Shown: positions 24,201 through 35,512 of the stretch, in pieces | Layout of the letters: every line of letters starts with the position of its first letter | Position numbering within the stretch: position 1 is the first letter of the stretch | Source: Diorhabda sublineata | Lineage: Eukaryota; Arthropoda; Insecta; Coleoptera; Chrysomelidae | Length of the DNA: 64,000 nucleotides | NCBI RefSeq assembly: GCF_026230105.1 | Contig: NC_079476.1 | Span: 28,386,559 to 28,450,558 of the forward strand | Direction: 5' to 3' | Translations under genes and position numbers: made by a program | Notes under the pieces: model-generated | Databases searched by the model: none | What the model was told of the DNA's origin: nothing | What the model saw: the letters and a program-made list of their open reading frames with translations, nothing else

Positions 24201-25455
24201 TTTTAAAAAAAATAAAGCAGAAAACTTAATTTTGATATAAATCAGTCAACTCTTATGCAAAAGACTTTTGAAATTGTTCACATTAAAGGTTTTTCTATGT
24301 GCTTTGAAAAAGATATCTTGGGATTTTTCCATAAATTTTATAAATTTCAAGTTATTTGAGATTAAAGGTTTTAAATTTCGGGATTTCACAAAAATAGCCA
24401 TCCTTCAACGAGCAACAACTCAGTTATTATTGAATTTACAGAGAACATTTTTGTACTGATGATTTCGCTGAAAAATATGCGTTCAAAATATGTGCTCTTT
24501 CAATGAAACATGAGAAGCTTCAATCGTCAATAATTCTAAAAACCAACTTCAGAAAAAAACTTTGTTGAATAAAAGCTGCTTAGAATTACTCAATCGACCT
24601 TGATTATCAAAATTCCACGGAAATCGGCTGGTACCTGGCCTATTACTTGCATAGCCGATTTTAAACTATTCGGTAAAGTTTGTATGAACAACGATTATTA
24701 TCGTTTCAGGTGGTTTGACTATTGAATGACTGCTATTCATTTATTTTATTATTAAATTCTGTTTAAACAAACATTAAAATGTACGTAGTTTGTTTCAATT
24801 GAAAATACATATTTGATAAAAACTTTTTATTTGCTCAGTATTTAAAATTTCAAACTACTCGCAGAACTGTTTTGTTGTTGACAATAATAACAATGATGAA
24901 TGATAAACACTTGGGGTATGAAAGAAGTATAAAAAGAACAAATAAAATTAACTCTTCAAGGAAAACTGTCTCTACATTGTGACTTGAAACGAATTGCAAC
25001 ACTCCTTTTTTCCGAGCATTTACTGTTGTTATTCGAATGCGGATTAGTCAGAGCATTTTATGAGACGTCTGGGTTTTTAGGTCACAATCACCTGTTTTCC
25101 ATCTAAAAACAAATAAAACAGCACCAGTTCGATTTCAAACTTGAAATGTTTGAACAGTATATATCGATGCTTATTATCATAAATCTACACACAGAAATCG
25201 GAAACGTGAAAATCACTTTTCAATTTATCAAATTAAGAGATTTAGATGAAAACCGCGGAGGATGATTCATGGATGTTCTTTGAAGCCACATGGAATCATG
25301 TTGAAATCATGGAAATCAAAAAGATATCGGTTAAAGTCATACTGGTTATGTTGGTATCAAGGTTTAAACTTTTATTATATAATATATTATCTATTTTAAT
25401 ATAATAACTCATATCAGTATAAATATAACTACTTCTTTCGAATCCAAAGCAAAAT
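21201..25455. other. AT-rich interval with a pogo-like end and an unassigned coding relic
   Basis: 21468-21540 resembles one end of a pogo/Tigger element (separate entry). From 22260 down to 21640 the minus strand has lysine-rich coding-like stretches in shifting frames ('IIQESLENIKKVAAKSGHLK' near 22170-22110). They are reminiscent of a LINE ORF1 coiled coil, but I could not confirm a family. Near 23645-23740 the minus strand ends in an acidic 'EREEEEDIRDDEM' followed by a stop, possibly the C terminus of a lost protein. The rest is simple AT-rich sequence with short frames only. Confidence 0.35.
21468..21540. repeat. possible pogo/Tigger-type terminal sequence
   Basis: CAGTAGTCTGCCGGTAATCC starts directly after a TA, and 'AATGTCGGATTATAGAGGAC' follows within 60 bases. 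A CAGT start next to TA and text about 'ATCCGAC' are typical of pogo-like ends. No partner end or DDE transposase was found nearby, so this is a single detached end or chance. Confidence 0.35.
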
Positions 25456-27130
25456 TTGATTCAAAAGATGAACTCCCGCCTTCAATATAATTACAATAAG
25501 TGGCTCGATCATTTCATCAGTAATATTGTCGAACTTCCACATTTTCTCTTCACCTTTAATCGTATGATTAACTGCCTATCCCCACTTTTTAGCGTTCACA
25601 TTATTTACAGCCTCCAAAAACAACTTTTTAACATGACTCATTTTAAAAGAATTGTTTTTTCTTGAAATATCTCTCCTTTATCTGTACCCATATCAGTTCA
25701 ATCGGGTTTGGTTCGCAATAATATGGTGGAGATACACGGTTATGTCCCGATTTTATTCAATTCCATATTGTTTGAATATTTCTACCCGAAGGGAACACAA
25801 ACAATACAGTTATTTTCTTACAGAACGGGGATGGAACTTAATATTCTTTGCATTTAGCCAATTCTGTAAATCTTTTTTCTATCACTTGGCTGTGACCAAT
25901 TTTTAACAACTGTTTAACAAGACTTATTTTAAAAGAATTTTCAAACATCCTCCCTTTATCTGTGCCCATAAAAGTTCAACTGGGTTTGGTTCGCAATAAT
26001 ATGTGGGATGTAACTTAATATTCTTTGAATTTAGCCAATTTTGTGAAGATTTTTTCAATCATTTGGTTGTGGACAATTTAACAATTTTCCCAAAAGTCTC
26101 GAGTGATAACTGACATATTCATTACTATTATACTGTACTGAGGAAGAAAATATATCATTTGTTGGTACAATTTTTTAAAAATATGAACATTCATGTCCTG
26201 GTCATGGTCTTGATGGAGGATTTAAACCAAAAGATAAATTATTCAAAAAAAGCCTGACTTCAACATGTAACAGTTTCATCTTTCCAAAATTTATTTTCTG
26301 TGTGTGCTTCGTTGATCCAAGTTTCATCTAAATAAAATATATTTCTTCTTTGGTTTTCCTTTTATTTTATAGCCCTTAGCCAATTTCTTCTTCTTACTAT
26401 CGTTATCTATTGTCTTTCTGGAATGCTTTTTCCAACGAAAACCTAATTCTTTCAAAAGTTTTCTAAGTATGCTTCGACTCATTTCAGGGTAATCCTTATC
26501 ATCTCGAACCGTGGCAAGAATATTGTCTAAAGTCGAAAATTCTTTGCTAAAGAAGAACGCATTTGTTTCTTTCAAATGATTTTCTGTTTGAAATTTTGAT
26601 TTTCCTGGAGCTTTACATGCTTTTGAACACAGTTTAACTTACTTTACTTCACCTTTAGTTTCTGAAGGCTAACTTCGTTATCGCGTTTGCGCGTCAGACA
26701 GTGTAATTGTGAGTGTTGGTGTAGTTGTAGTGTAAAAATCGTGTTCAGTATTAATATCACCAGCGTTTCCAGAAATTAAACCTCCACTTTATGTGGTGTT
26801 TAAAACTGGCGACATTTCTGTAAATCGTTGAATTCCTAACACCAAGCTTACTACTACTTAATTACATTGTGCCTTCGATACTATTACATACTTGTTTGTT
26901 TGTGAATGATTTAAAATAATTAAACAATTAATTGTTAAACATTAACTGTTAAAGGCCCAATTTTTTGGCGTTTAAGCGGCCCTTCCAAATTTTCGATAAT
27001 CACAGTACACTGCAGTTTGGGAGCAGCTGCTAGCAGAACTAAACTGTTAAGAATACACAACTTACACCTCCTTACTAAATGTAATTGTATTTTCGGGGAA
27101 ATTTGTTGGGAAGGGATTCTTGGAATTGAA
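25456..27130 (-). mobile_element. IS630/Tc1-like transposon with duplicated 3' segment
   Basis: On the minus strand 26575-26324 encodes part of the DNA-binding region ('TLDNILATVRDDKDYPEMSR', then 'LLKELGFRWKKHSRKT'). A frame shift leads to the first catalytic block 'LDETWINEAHTENKFW' (about 26337-26290). The second block survives as a degraded 'SYHSRLLGKL' near 26115-26090. The third-block text 'IIANQTQLNFYGHR' (decayed 'CELNPIELIWAQ') appears twice because a segment is duplicated. The last part contains 'KGEEKMWKFDNITDEMIEPL' near 25560-25500. About 200 bp at 26640-26870 appear to be an insertion relative to the copy at 32330-32760. The 5' leader extends to about 27130. Confidence 0.7.
25636..26070. 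repeat. imperfect direct duplication within the transposase
   Basis: The text from 25636 (ACATGACTCATTTTAAAAG, then GGTTTGGTTCGCAATAATATG) recurs from about 25918 (AAGACTTATTTTAAAAG, then the identical GGTTTGGTTCGCAATAATATG at about 25984). The neighbouring GGAACTTAATATTCTTTG... block near 25834 likewise recurs near 26008. The two copies have diverged, with substitutions and a 70-base difference in length, so the duplication is old. Confidence 0.65.
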
Positions 27131-28578
27131 ATAAAACAGAATTTCTAACTTCATTGAAAAGATCTTAGAAAAAACACTATTTAATCTTTAATACACAAAG
27201 CTTTTAACCTGCCCAAACCTTTTTCTGTTGTTTTGTGAAGCTTCGGTTTTCTCGTACATAAAAATAGATTATAAGAGAAAGAAGATATTACGTCTTTTTA
27301 TCGTTTTCTTCTATTTAACTTAACCGCAAAGAAAAACATTGTTTAAGTAGGTGAGATGAGGAAATAAAGTATCAGGTAAAAAATATATTCACCTGTCTTC
27401 AAATATCTTGATAATCATTTAATTCACCAGCTCTTCTATTGCAAATATAAAATTGAGTATTTTTTCCGATCACACTTGAAGTACCGGGTGGTTACAAGAT
27501 TATCAGCTTGTTATGAAAATGTAACGAATATTTTATTTCGATTTTCGAGCAAATCATTACGTCGGGTTAGTTTGATATGCGAACCTATTAAGGACCGATA
27601 ACAATACAATAATTTCATGAATTCGTACTATTATTCTGGGAAGTATAGGTTATAACGAACTTCTTAGACTCGATATTTATTCACTTCAAATGATCACATT
27701 TTTACCAAGTATCGATAAAAATACAGAAATATATAATAAATTTGTCCTATAGTCTTCATCAGGGTCATTAGTTCAACTATTTCCTTTTTTAAATTATTAT
27801 TTTGTGTGTGAGAGGGTAGATAAAAAAGATAATATACTTCAACATTGCGTCGCTATATTTGATATGATCCTGGTATTTCCAATTCCAGCTATTTATTAAA
27901 AAAAATAATAATCTATTAATTCATGTATAGTGCTACTAACCATTTATTCAATCAACATCTGGTATATGTAAGTCTGTCTAGATAGTAATGCAACTTATAT
28001 TGTCCAGACAAGGTAATATTGCGTTCAAAAATATACAAATTAATGAGAATCATCTTCAATTATGATATTTAAGTATTATTCGTTCCATCAGAAAAAATGT
28101 ACGGTTATGTTTTAACTTATAGTTCAGTTTCAACTGATAGTTTGAACTATGGGAAAATTAATAACAAATGTGGCCTCGTAAGATTATTTTTACCTCTAGA
28201 TAGGCCCAATTGTCATATATTAACCCAATAGAGACCCTCAACGAAAGTAATCTTCATAGTTTTCAAAAAAAACTCATATTTGATATTATAAGTTCCAGTA
28301 TATTTACTCTCAAAAAAACTCCGTTTCTACTTAACCGTAGTGATATAAAGTAAAAACAGAACTGTTACTTTTTCACATTTAATGAAAATCACAGAAAGAT
28401 CAGTTAATGGAACTTCATTCTTAACAGGTATAACGGAATCAGATCAGAAACAGATTTGGAACTACTACTAATAGACGGTTGTCTTGAAACTCGGAAAACT
28501 GCAGAACCGAACGAATTTTGTTCTGCAGTCAAAATTCCTTTCTCAGGATCCTAGTATTTCGTCTCCTTGTGTGCATTA
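27131..28578. other. AT-rich interval, nothing recognised
   Basis: Short frames only. No family, RNA gene or repeat termini could be supported. Confidence 0.5.
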
Positions 28579-28593
28579 CCCCCCCCCCCCCCC
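28579..28593 (+). repeat. poly(C) tract of 15
   Basis: An uninterrupted run of 15 C bases in otherwise AT-rich sequence. It is a homopolymer likely to be length-variable and error-prone in sequencing. Confidence 0.95.
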
Positions 28594-28739
28594 ATTGCTT
28601 CCATCTGTCGATCTGTCGTTACGTACCCCTATTTCTGTAGGTGTTATAAAAATAAACACAATCAACGTGAACGGTACATGGAAGATTTGAAACCATTCTT
28701 ATTATAATTAAGAATGTGAGTGAAGAAAAATATGTGACT

Positions 28740-29330
28740 GAGTCACTCATCATCCTACTCTCAAATGCCCTTGTGGCTGTGTGTGAGGGATTTATTGATA
28801 TAAGGTATACTGAAGAGAGAGCCCTTCAGCAACTTAATGAAAAAGGCATTGGAAGAGATTATTCCGTAAGCGGAAAATAACGGACTAGGATTTAATCCTA
28901 ATTAATCCTAAAAAGACTGAGTTAATTTCAGTTCACAGCTCCAAAAGTGAATAAACAAGATCTTTGCCCATCAAAGGAAGGAATCATACTAGACTTCAAC
29001 CTAAGAAACGCGGAGGAAAGACATCGTTTTATACACCTGAAGGAAGATGTTCGAAAAATTTGGGTACTGCATATTGGTTTTCTACAGCAATCATAAAGTC
29101 TGTCATAATCTTCCATTCAGTGGTATTATGAGGAATAAAAAATGATATCGAAATGTGCTGTGCTGGGAATCACTTGACCCAAATACTGAACAAGCAGCAC
29201 TAGAAGCAGTTTTACGCCCGCAGCCCATTGGTTTGTTCATAAAATGTGTAGTAGCTTCAAATTGAGCTCTCCCGTTGAGAGAGAACAACCTTTGGAGGCA
29301 AAAGAATTATGGACTTACAACTACCCTGCA
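28740..29330 (+). mobile_element. Jockey-like LINE, reverse transcriptase to connection region
   Basis: The plus strand reads as the second half of a non-LTR reverse transcriptase in several frames. 'LMKKALEEIIP' with 'AENNGLGFNP' near 28837-28900 matches the block that ends in 'GLGLNPKKTEL', and a frame-shifted 'KTELI' follows. 'IILDFNLRNAEERH' near 28980-29030 corresponds to the 'YLGVILD..L' block. 'WFSTAIIKSVIIFHSVV' near 29075-29130 corresponds to the 'WLYTAVVRPI..YGSVVW' block. 'AALEAVLRPQPIGLFIKCV' near 29198-29255 and 'NNLWRQKNYG' near 29285-29315 are the start of the connection to RNase H. The catalytic YADD region is truncated away. Minus-strand frames here are shadows. Confidence 0.75.
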
Positions 29331-30640
29331 GGAAATGGGTAAAATACAAGGCAAGAGGGTCTGTTAGCTCAGAATATGATCTCATTAAAAGGATTTCAAG
29401 GAAAGTTTGAAAATAAGCATTCCATTCCATCATATAACAAAAAAATGGAAAAAAAATTGTATTTCAAAGACTTCTAGAAATTGTAAATACTGAAAACATG
29501 ATGTAATGTACTGCAAGTAGAAATGTACGCAATAATGTAGACTACCATAATGTTGAATCAAGAGGAAACATAATAATATAGCGATTTGTCCAGGCATCGA
29601 TGAAGAGAAAACAAAAAAAAGATGATTAGATTTACGAAACACTCAATTCACTAAACATTGAAAATTATTGGCACAAGATTCGAGAAATATGAATAATCAA
29701 TGGGCAACTATTACCGCTTTGACGGTAAAACAACGCCAAATGTTGGAAGATGAGAGAAATAATAAGTAAAAAAACTTAAAAATATTATATAAAAGAGAAA
29801 TGTGGTTAGGTAGTTAACTAGTCCCATTATTTTAGGATTTCAAAGATGCTTTAAATATTATGTTGATTTTATGGCAAATTTTGATGCCAATCTTAAGTAA
29901 AACGTTGTTATTCGTTGAAGAGAAGAATTGCTGCTATTGTTGCAGAAAAATGAGTCGAATTGCGTTAAGATTTATTCTATCATCAGCTATATTTTCCTGA
30001 TCTGATTCTATGCAATTATTTTGTTCTCAAACTAACAAAAAATGGTAAATTTCGGATGGTTTGATAAAATTAAAAACTAGCAAGGCTCATTTTGTAAAGT
30101 TATGCTGAAAAATGAAATATTTTTCAACAGTACTTTCTCGATAAAAAGTCCTTATTCATTCGCCGTATTTTTCGATCGTACCTCGTAGTCGATCATTGTA
30201 TATTTAAACAAGAACACACGGTAACCTTGGGCAAATTCTAATTTGGTTTATATATCACTAGATATTCCAACTGGCAGCTCATGTTGATGAAAATGTTTCA
30301 CCTCCTTAACTTAAATCAATCATTGTAATAAACTTGTATGATTAATACAAGAAACAAATGGAGATATAAACTTGTCAAACGATATCTGCGACGACACATA
30401 TTTCAAACATGAATATAAAATAATGAAAATAAAAGTGATGCCAATGTTACCGGGTAAGTAGGTCACTATGTTATACTCCGACGATGTACCAGCAGAAATA
30501 AATTAAATCAGATTGGTCTTTACTGACCAGATTTTAATGATTCATTTATTATAACGTTGACATCTGCGTCGGCGGTGCCAGTTTATAACATTTTATATAA
30601 TGCGATAGAATGAAGTAAATTGAAAATTTCATATGTGGTA
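29331..30640. other. AT-rich interval, nothing recognised
   Basis: Possibly includes further decayed LINE sequence just after 29330, but no motif is readable. No other feature seen. Confidence 0.45.
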
Positions 30641-30651
30641 ATAGCCCATAG

Positions 30652-31060
30652 CTAGTTTTTTTTTAACTCTGATGTTACGTCTCCTATCTTTTTTGGCTTT
30701 CCTCTCCTTTTAATTCCCTCTCCCTTCATTTGTGCTTTTTTGGCAACTCTGCTTTCATTCATTCTGCACATAGATCCCAACCAACTGACAAGCTGGTTAT
30801 ATATTTCATTCAATTCAGCATTTGTTCTTCTTCTCCATAACTCATTCACACCTATACAGTACAGTCGGTCTAATCATTATTTTGTACAATCTTTTCTTTT
30901 TTACTTTCGAGATTGTTTCCGCTTCAAGGATATTAATCCTTACTCGAAGGACTCAACTTTTTCAAAATCATATGCTTCATTCGCCGACCTGAAAGGTCTG
31001 TTTTCCACCTGATTCTTGTTTTGCCGTTGCGTTTTCATGTATTAGGTCTTTTCGCCATTC
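30652..31060 (-). mobile_element. LINE ORF2 C-terminal fragment
   Basis: The minus strand contains 'KIMIRPTVLYRCE' near 30885-30850, the block before 'TW' in many RTE-like LINE proteins. It is then joined by a deletion to 'LWRRRTNAELNEIYNQ' near 30840-30790. The frame continues with 'VSWLGSMCRMNESRVAKKA' near 30785-30730 and 'KRRGKPKK' near 30695-30670. This is the order of the C-terminal region after the reverse transcriptase. The plus-strand frame 30740-31012 is its shadow. Confidence 0.7.
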
Positions 31061-31076
31061 ACCTTAAGGTCAAATA

Positions 31077-32045
31077 AGAGGATATATTGAAAAATTCTTA
31101 GCCTACTATAGAACCAAACAAAATTTCAATTTCTAAATATTTCATTACTCAACATATTCTGCAACGTTTCTAGACCTTTCAAAAAAAAATGTTTCTTCTT
31201 GCTCTGCAAACCAGACCTACACAGCTTTTATTACCTCCGTTGGAAAAAAATTTACAACTTTTTAAACTTTTTTCTGTTTAAGAAAGAGATGATAGTCGGA
31301 CGGAGCCAAATCTGGTGAATAAGGGGAGTGTTCTAGAAATTTAAACTCTAAATCACGAATTTTTTGCACGGTAACATGGGATTTGTGTGCAGGGGCGTTA
31401 TCCTGCAAAACCAAAACACCTTTGGATAGCTTTCGGCGTCTTTTCTCTTCAATTTTTTCCTGCAGACTGGTCAGTAATGTCGAATAGTAATTCCAGTTAT
31501 TGTTCTACGCTTATCTAAAAAATAAATCATGATTACTCCATGGCAATTCCAAAAAACTGAAGCAAGAACTTTTCCAGCAGATTTTTGGACACGAAACTTC
31601 TTAGGTCTTGAAAAACCAGTGATTGTTGCTTTGTTTCTGGATCATAGAAATGTACCCAAGTCTCATCCATAGTAACAATTCAGTTTAAGAAGTCTACATC
31701 GTTTTTAAACATTGGGGATCCATTTTGCAGCAATTTTTCTCATGTCCAAATTGACGTGAACTATATGATGAACGCGTTCGTATGAAATATTCAGGGCTTC
31801 AAATATCCGTTTTAGCCCAATTCGACGGTCTGACAAAATCATGTCATGAACTGCATCGATATTTTCGGGGACTGACACAGAAACTGGTCTTCCCGATGGG
31901 TCATCATCTTCAATGGAAAATTTACCACTTTTGAATCTTGCAGTCCAATTTTTTATATCCAATATCTTCGTAAATCTGCTTACCTCTTAACCCTTTTAAA
32001 TACAGGTACTTGATAATGGCTCGATACTCCAATTTTTCACCGACT
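31077..32045 (-). mobile_element. mariner family B, near complete but frame-broken copy
   Basis: The low-coordinate end AGAGGATATATTG at 31077 follows TA and matches the family B terminus. The minus strand encodes most of a mariner transposase: an HTH part 'SVPENIDAVHDMILSDRR' and 'ALNISYERVHHIVHVNLDMR' (31962-31735), a decayed D1 region near 31665 ('YYG*DLGTFL', from MDETWVHF), 'RPKKFRVQKSAGKVLASVFW' near 31600-31540, a D2 region near 31400, and 'FLNRKKFKKL' near 31280. Frameshifts and stops break the gene. The 5' terminal repeat is not found, so the copy is probably 5' truncated near 32045. Other copies are at 34568-35512 and 55371-56530. Confidence 0.85.
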
Positions 32046-32329
32046 TCTTGGTTATGAATTTGTCCCAATTTGTTTTTTGTTCTGTCACTTTTTTTTATAT
32101 ATAAGGCATATTAAAAAACTTAGTAAGGTCATGAATATTATTACAGAATAATTTCCATATTTCCTAGAATTTTCATAAATCTACGTAAGCTGATACCGAG
32201 TGTTTGATCTTTTATTGGTCTTTTTTAACCATAAGCTGTACAGAACAATAGGAAAATGTTTTGGACATGCCAAAAGTAAAAGATTATATAGCCACATCAT
32301 AAGATTTCTTTTGTTTTTGTCAATAGGGG

Positions 32330-32760
32330 TTGTAAATTTTGTTCTATTTTAATTCGAAGAATCTCTTTCCAACAAATTTCACGGAGAATACAATTACATT
32401 AGGTAAAGAGGTGTAAGTTGTGTATTCTTAGCGGTTTAGATCAGTTGCAGCTGAAAGATGCAGTGTCCAGCCTATTGTGGATTCTAGTGTGATCATGAAA
32501 ATTTGTAAGGGCCGCTTAAACACCGAAGAATCAGTAGTTCAACATTTACTGAAAAAATATAAATGTTTAATTGTTTCAAATCATTTACAGACAAATATTT
32601 ATGTAGAAATGTTGATGACACTATGGAATTAATTAATAGCACTCTTGTTAGAAAATTTACGATTTACACAGTTATTTAAGAAGCATGGAAAGCTCCAGGG
32701 AAACCAAAATTTCAAATAGAAAATCATTTGAAAGAAAACTTTAAAGGATAGTGTATAATA
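32330..32760 (+). mobile_element. IS630/Tc1-like transposon, 5' leader fragment
   Basis: This segment aligns in inverse orientation with the 5' part of the element at 25456-27130. Examples are ACAATTACATTAGGTAAAG near 32390 against the reverse complement of 27066-27090, and AAGGGCCGCTTAAACACC near 32508 against 26968-26985. GCTCCAGGGAAACCAAAATT near 32692 matches the coding start near 26600. It lacks the roughly 200-bp block at 26640-26870. The copy stops abruptly near 32750, before the catalytic domain. Confidence 0.65.
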
Positions 32761-33540
32761 TGCGCACACAAATTGGTATGTTGTTAAAATTGAAAGATCC
32801 TGTAGCGACTACGCCATGTGTATCCCTGCCGTCGATTTTGAAAATACATAATACTAATACACTTTCATTCACATTTTTCATGTTTCGGCTGTTTCGCTGA
32901 ACAACTTCCTCAATAAAAAACAAGATTCTTGGCCACCCGACTGACACCTGACCAAGAAAATTCCAAGTTGCCTTCTTTTGAAAATTCCAAATTACCTTTT
33001 TATTATAAATCTAATTTCCCAACGGCATGCAATTTATTCCGATATACTTGGAACCCAGTTTCAGGAAAAATCAGCATACCTACAAACCTCTACCTTTCAC
33101 CATGCGGGGTATTACAGCGAACGCATCTCGAGGGGGACCTAAGTTGCATTTATCATATATTCGCACGCACGGGGTATATAGGCGGAGTTTAATTACATTT
33201 TGAATTCATCAAGTTTTACGGAGGCATTCGTTCCATAGTAACCCCAATATATGAGTTTTAAGTCGTTAATCGAATGTTTATTTTTGTTATTTCGTCGCCA
33301 TCCTCGATCCTAAGACTCGCGCCCATAATCCTAAATTCAACACCTTCATATGAAAATTTTTGCTTTTCAGACAAACCCCATTCTACAAGAGTAAAAAGTA
33401 TGATGTCCATGAAAATTTCTAAATACTAATTTCTAAACAACTTTTTCCTAAATTGCTTAAATTCTCTTTGCTTGTGTTATAGCTATATCCGCAAATGATT
33501 TGGATTATAGCCTAAATATTTACAACGTAACATAAAAATA
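32761..33540. other. interval with a moderately GC-rich block
   Basis: 32930-33190 is richer in GC and holds an 87-codon plus-strand frame (32929-33192), which I do not recognise. A TATA-like GGGTATATAGGCGG at 33172-33185 lies at its end. This could be part of an LTR or promoter, but I see no repeated partner. The rest is AT-rich. Confidence 0.3.
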
Positions 33541-33840
33541 TTAAATACGGAAATGGATATGATGAATGTGAAACTGAATACTAATAAAATTGAGAGCATG
33601 ATAAACGAAAGAAAAGATAAAATGAGAAGAACCAGAACCAAGAATAGATATTGCGAAAAAACTAGTGAGGTCTATTATGATGTACAGTGGTGAGACATGG
33701 GAATTAAATCAAAACCAAATAACCCGTATAAATATAATGGAAGTGAGATTTCTCAGGAGAATATAATATAAAACAAAAAAATATAAAATTAGAGCGAATA
33801 AAGGACAGTAAGTCATGGAGAATAGGAATTGCAATCCGGC
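33541..33840 (+). mobile_element. LINE ORF2 C-terminal fragment
   Basis: 'MYSGETWELNQNQITRINIM' near 33680-33740 and 'EVRFLRRI' near 33741-33765 match the box 'YGSETWxLxKxxxxRIxxxEMxFLRR' found after the reverse transcriptase core of RTE-like LINEs. Upstream 'LNTNKIESM' near 33574-33600 resembles the earlier 'N..KTK.M' block. Frames are broken and the fragment is short. Confidence 0.6.
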
Positions 33841-34567
33841 ATAATTTTCAGTTCGACCGGATTAAACTGGATTCCCATCGCTCTGGTCGTATTGATCAAA
33901 TCAGAATAAATTGAGTTAATCGAATATCATTGTGTATATTTAGTATAGGTAGTTTATAAAAAATAAATAATATAGATACATAAAATCAGCTTTATTTCCA
34001 ATGTTATGTTAAGCTTAGAAAAGAACACCCTCATGATTTGATAAATCTGTCTAATAAAAGAATGAATGAATGCCAATATTGACTTTTATAATCATAACTC
34101 TTTAGTTCAATGAATTTTAAGTGATAATTGTCTTAGTATTCATCAATTCAATATATATTATAAGAAAGTAAACTTTGATTTTGTAGAAAGGGCAGTAGAA
34201 AACAAATAGTGTTAATTGTGTTGATCTGTTAGTCGCCTTCTAATAGAGCTCCAAATATAGCCTGCGGTCGAGAAGGCCTTTTCAGCTTCTATACTTGTTG
34301 GCTTAGCAGACAAGTATTCTCCTCGAACTCCGTCACGTTCAAACGCAATTATTTTCTTGTTCCCGAATTTGTAATTGTTATTTCATTTATAATGTCAAAT
34401 CTTTCTTAAGTGAAAGGGAATTTTAGTCGTCTACTATTTTTTGAATGTTTTCATAAGTTTATCATCTTGATCAACTTCTAAAATTTTTCTCATTTCTAAT
34501 ACATAGTAAAGGTATCATCAGATTAGCTAACATTTGCATGATCTTTTTTTGGATACAGTTTATTATA
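33841..34567. other. AT-rich interval, nothing recognised
   Basis: No coding or structural element identified. Confidence 0.5.
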
Positions 34568-35512
34568 CGAGGATGTATTGATAGACCAGTTCCATGCATA
34601 AACAAAATATTGCGTTACCATAGCAACGAACAATAACTTATTAAAAGTGTTAATGTAAAGTCAAAAAAGTAAACCAGAGATACGCAAAAATTAAAAGAAA
34701 AAAGATGTTCACCGAAATTGTGAAAATCGAAAATCGAGCCATCATCAAGTACCTGTATTTAAAAGGATTAAGAGGTAAGCAGATTTACGAAGATATGCTT
34801 AATATCCTTGGTGATCAATGTCCTTCCTATGCGATCGTGAAAAATTGGACTGCAAGCTTCAAACGAGGTGAATTTTCCATTGAAGATGATGACCGATCGG
34901 GAAGACCAGTTTCTGTGTCAGTCCCCGAAAATATCGATGCAGTTCAGACATGATTTTATCAGACCGTCGAATTGGGCTGAAACGGATATCTGAAGCACTG
35001 AATATTTCATACGAACGCGTTCATCATATAGTTCACGTCAATTTGGACATAAGAAAAACTGCTACAAAATAGATCCCCAAATATTTGGATGTTGACCAAA
35101 AGCGTGCAAGGTAAAAGCATCGCATTCGATCTGTGCTCGATTTGAAAACGATGTAGACTTCTTATACCGAATTGTTCCTATGGATGAGACTTGGGTACAT
35201 TTCTACGATCCAGAAACAAAGTAACAATCGATGGAATGGCGACACTCTGGTTCTCCAAGACCCAAGAAGTTTCGTGTCCAAAAATCTTCTACTGGAAAAG
35301 TTCTTGCTTCAGTTTTTTGGGATTGCCATGGAGTAATCATGATTTATTTTTTGGATAAGGGTAGAACAATAACTGGAGATTACTATTCGACATTACTGAC
35401 CACTCTACGGGAAAACATTAAAGAGAAAAGACGCTGAAAGCGTTTTGTTGTTTTTGCATAAAAAATTCGTGATTTAGGGTTTGAATTACTAGAACACCCC
35501 CCTTATTCACCA
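34568..35512 (+). mobile_element. mariner family B, 3'-truncated copy
   Basis: The left end CGAGGATGTATTGATAGACC sits next to TA (34566-34567). The transposase starts with ATG at 34705 ('MFTEIVKIENRAIIKYLYLK') and runs open to 34953. It contains 'GLRGKQIYEDML', 'CPSYAIVKNW', 'FSIEDDDRSGRPVSVSVP' and 'ENIDAV'. After a frameshift the rest is readable: 'MDETWVHFYDPETK' near 35180-35220 with intact D1, 'PRPKKFRVQKSSTGKVLASV' and 'FWDCHGV' in frame 35231-35437, then 'DYYSTLLTTLRENI'. A roughly 50-bp deletion near 35455 removes D2. Homology stops at 35512 inside the 'YSPD' block, so the 3' end is lost. Confidence 0.85.
34705..35500 (+). pseudogene. mariner family B transposase, disrupted
   Basis: Coding relic of the element above, with a frameshift at about 34945, a lost D2 and no 3' part. 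The N-terminal half is the DNA-binding domain, and the D1 block (MDETWVHF) is intact. It would have cut and joined transposon ends in the nucleus, but cannot do so in this state. Confidence 0.85.

Noticed and set aside
30740..31012. 90-codon plus-strand frame
   Set aside because: It lies opposite the minus-strand LINE fragment and is its shadow.
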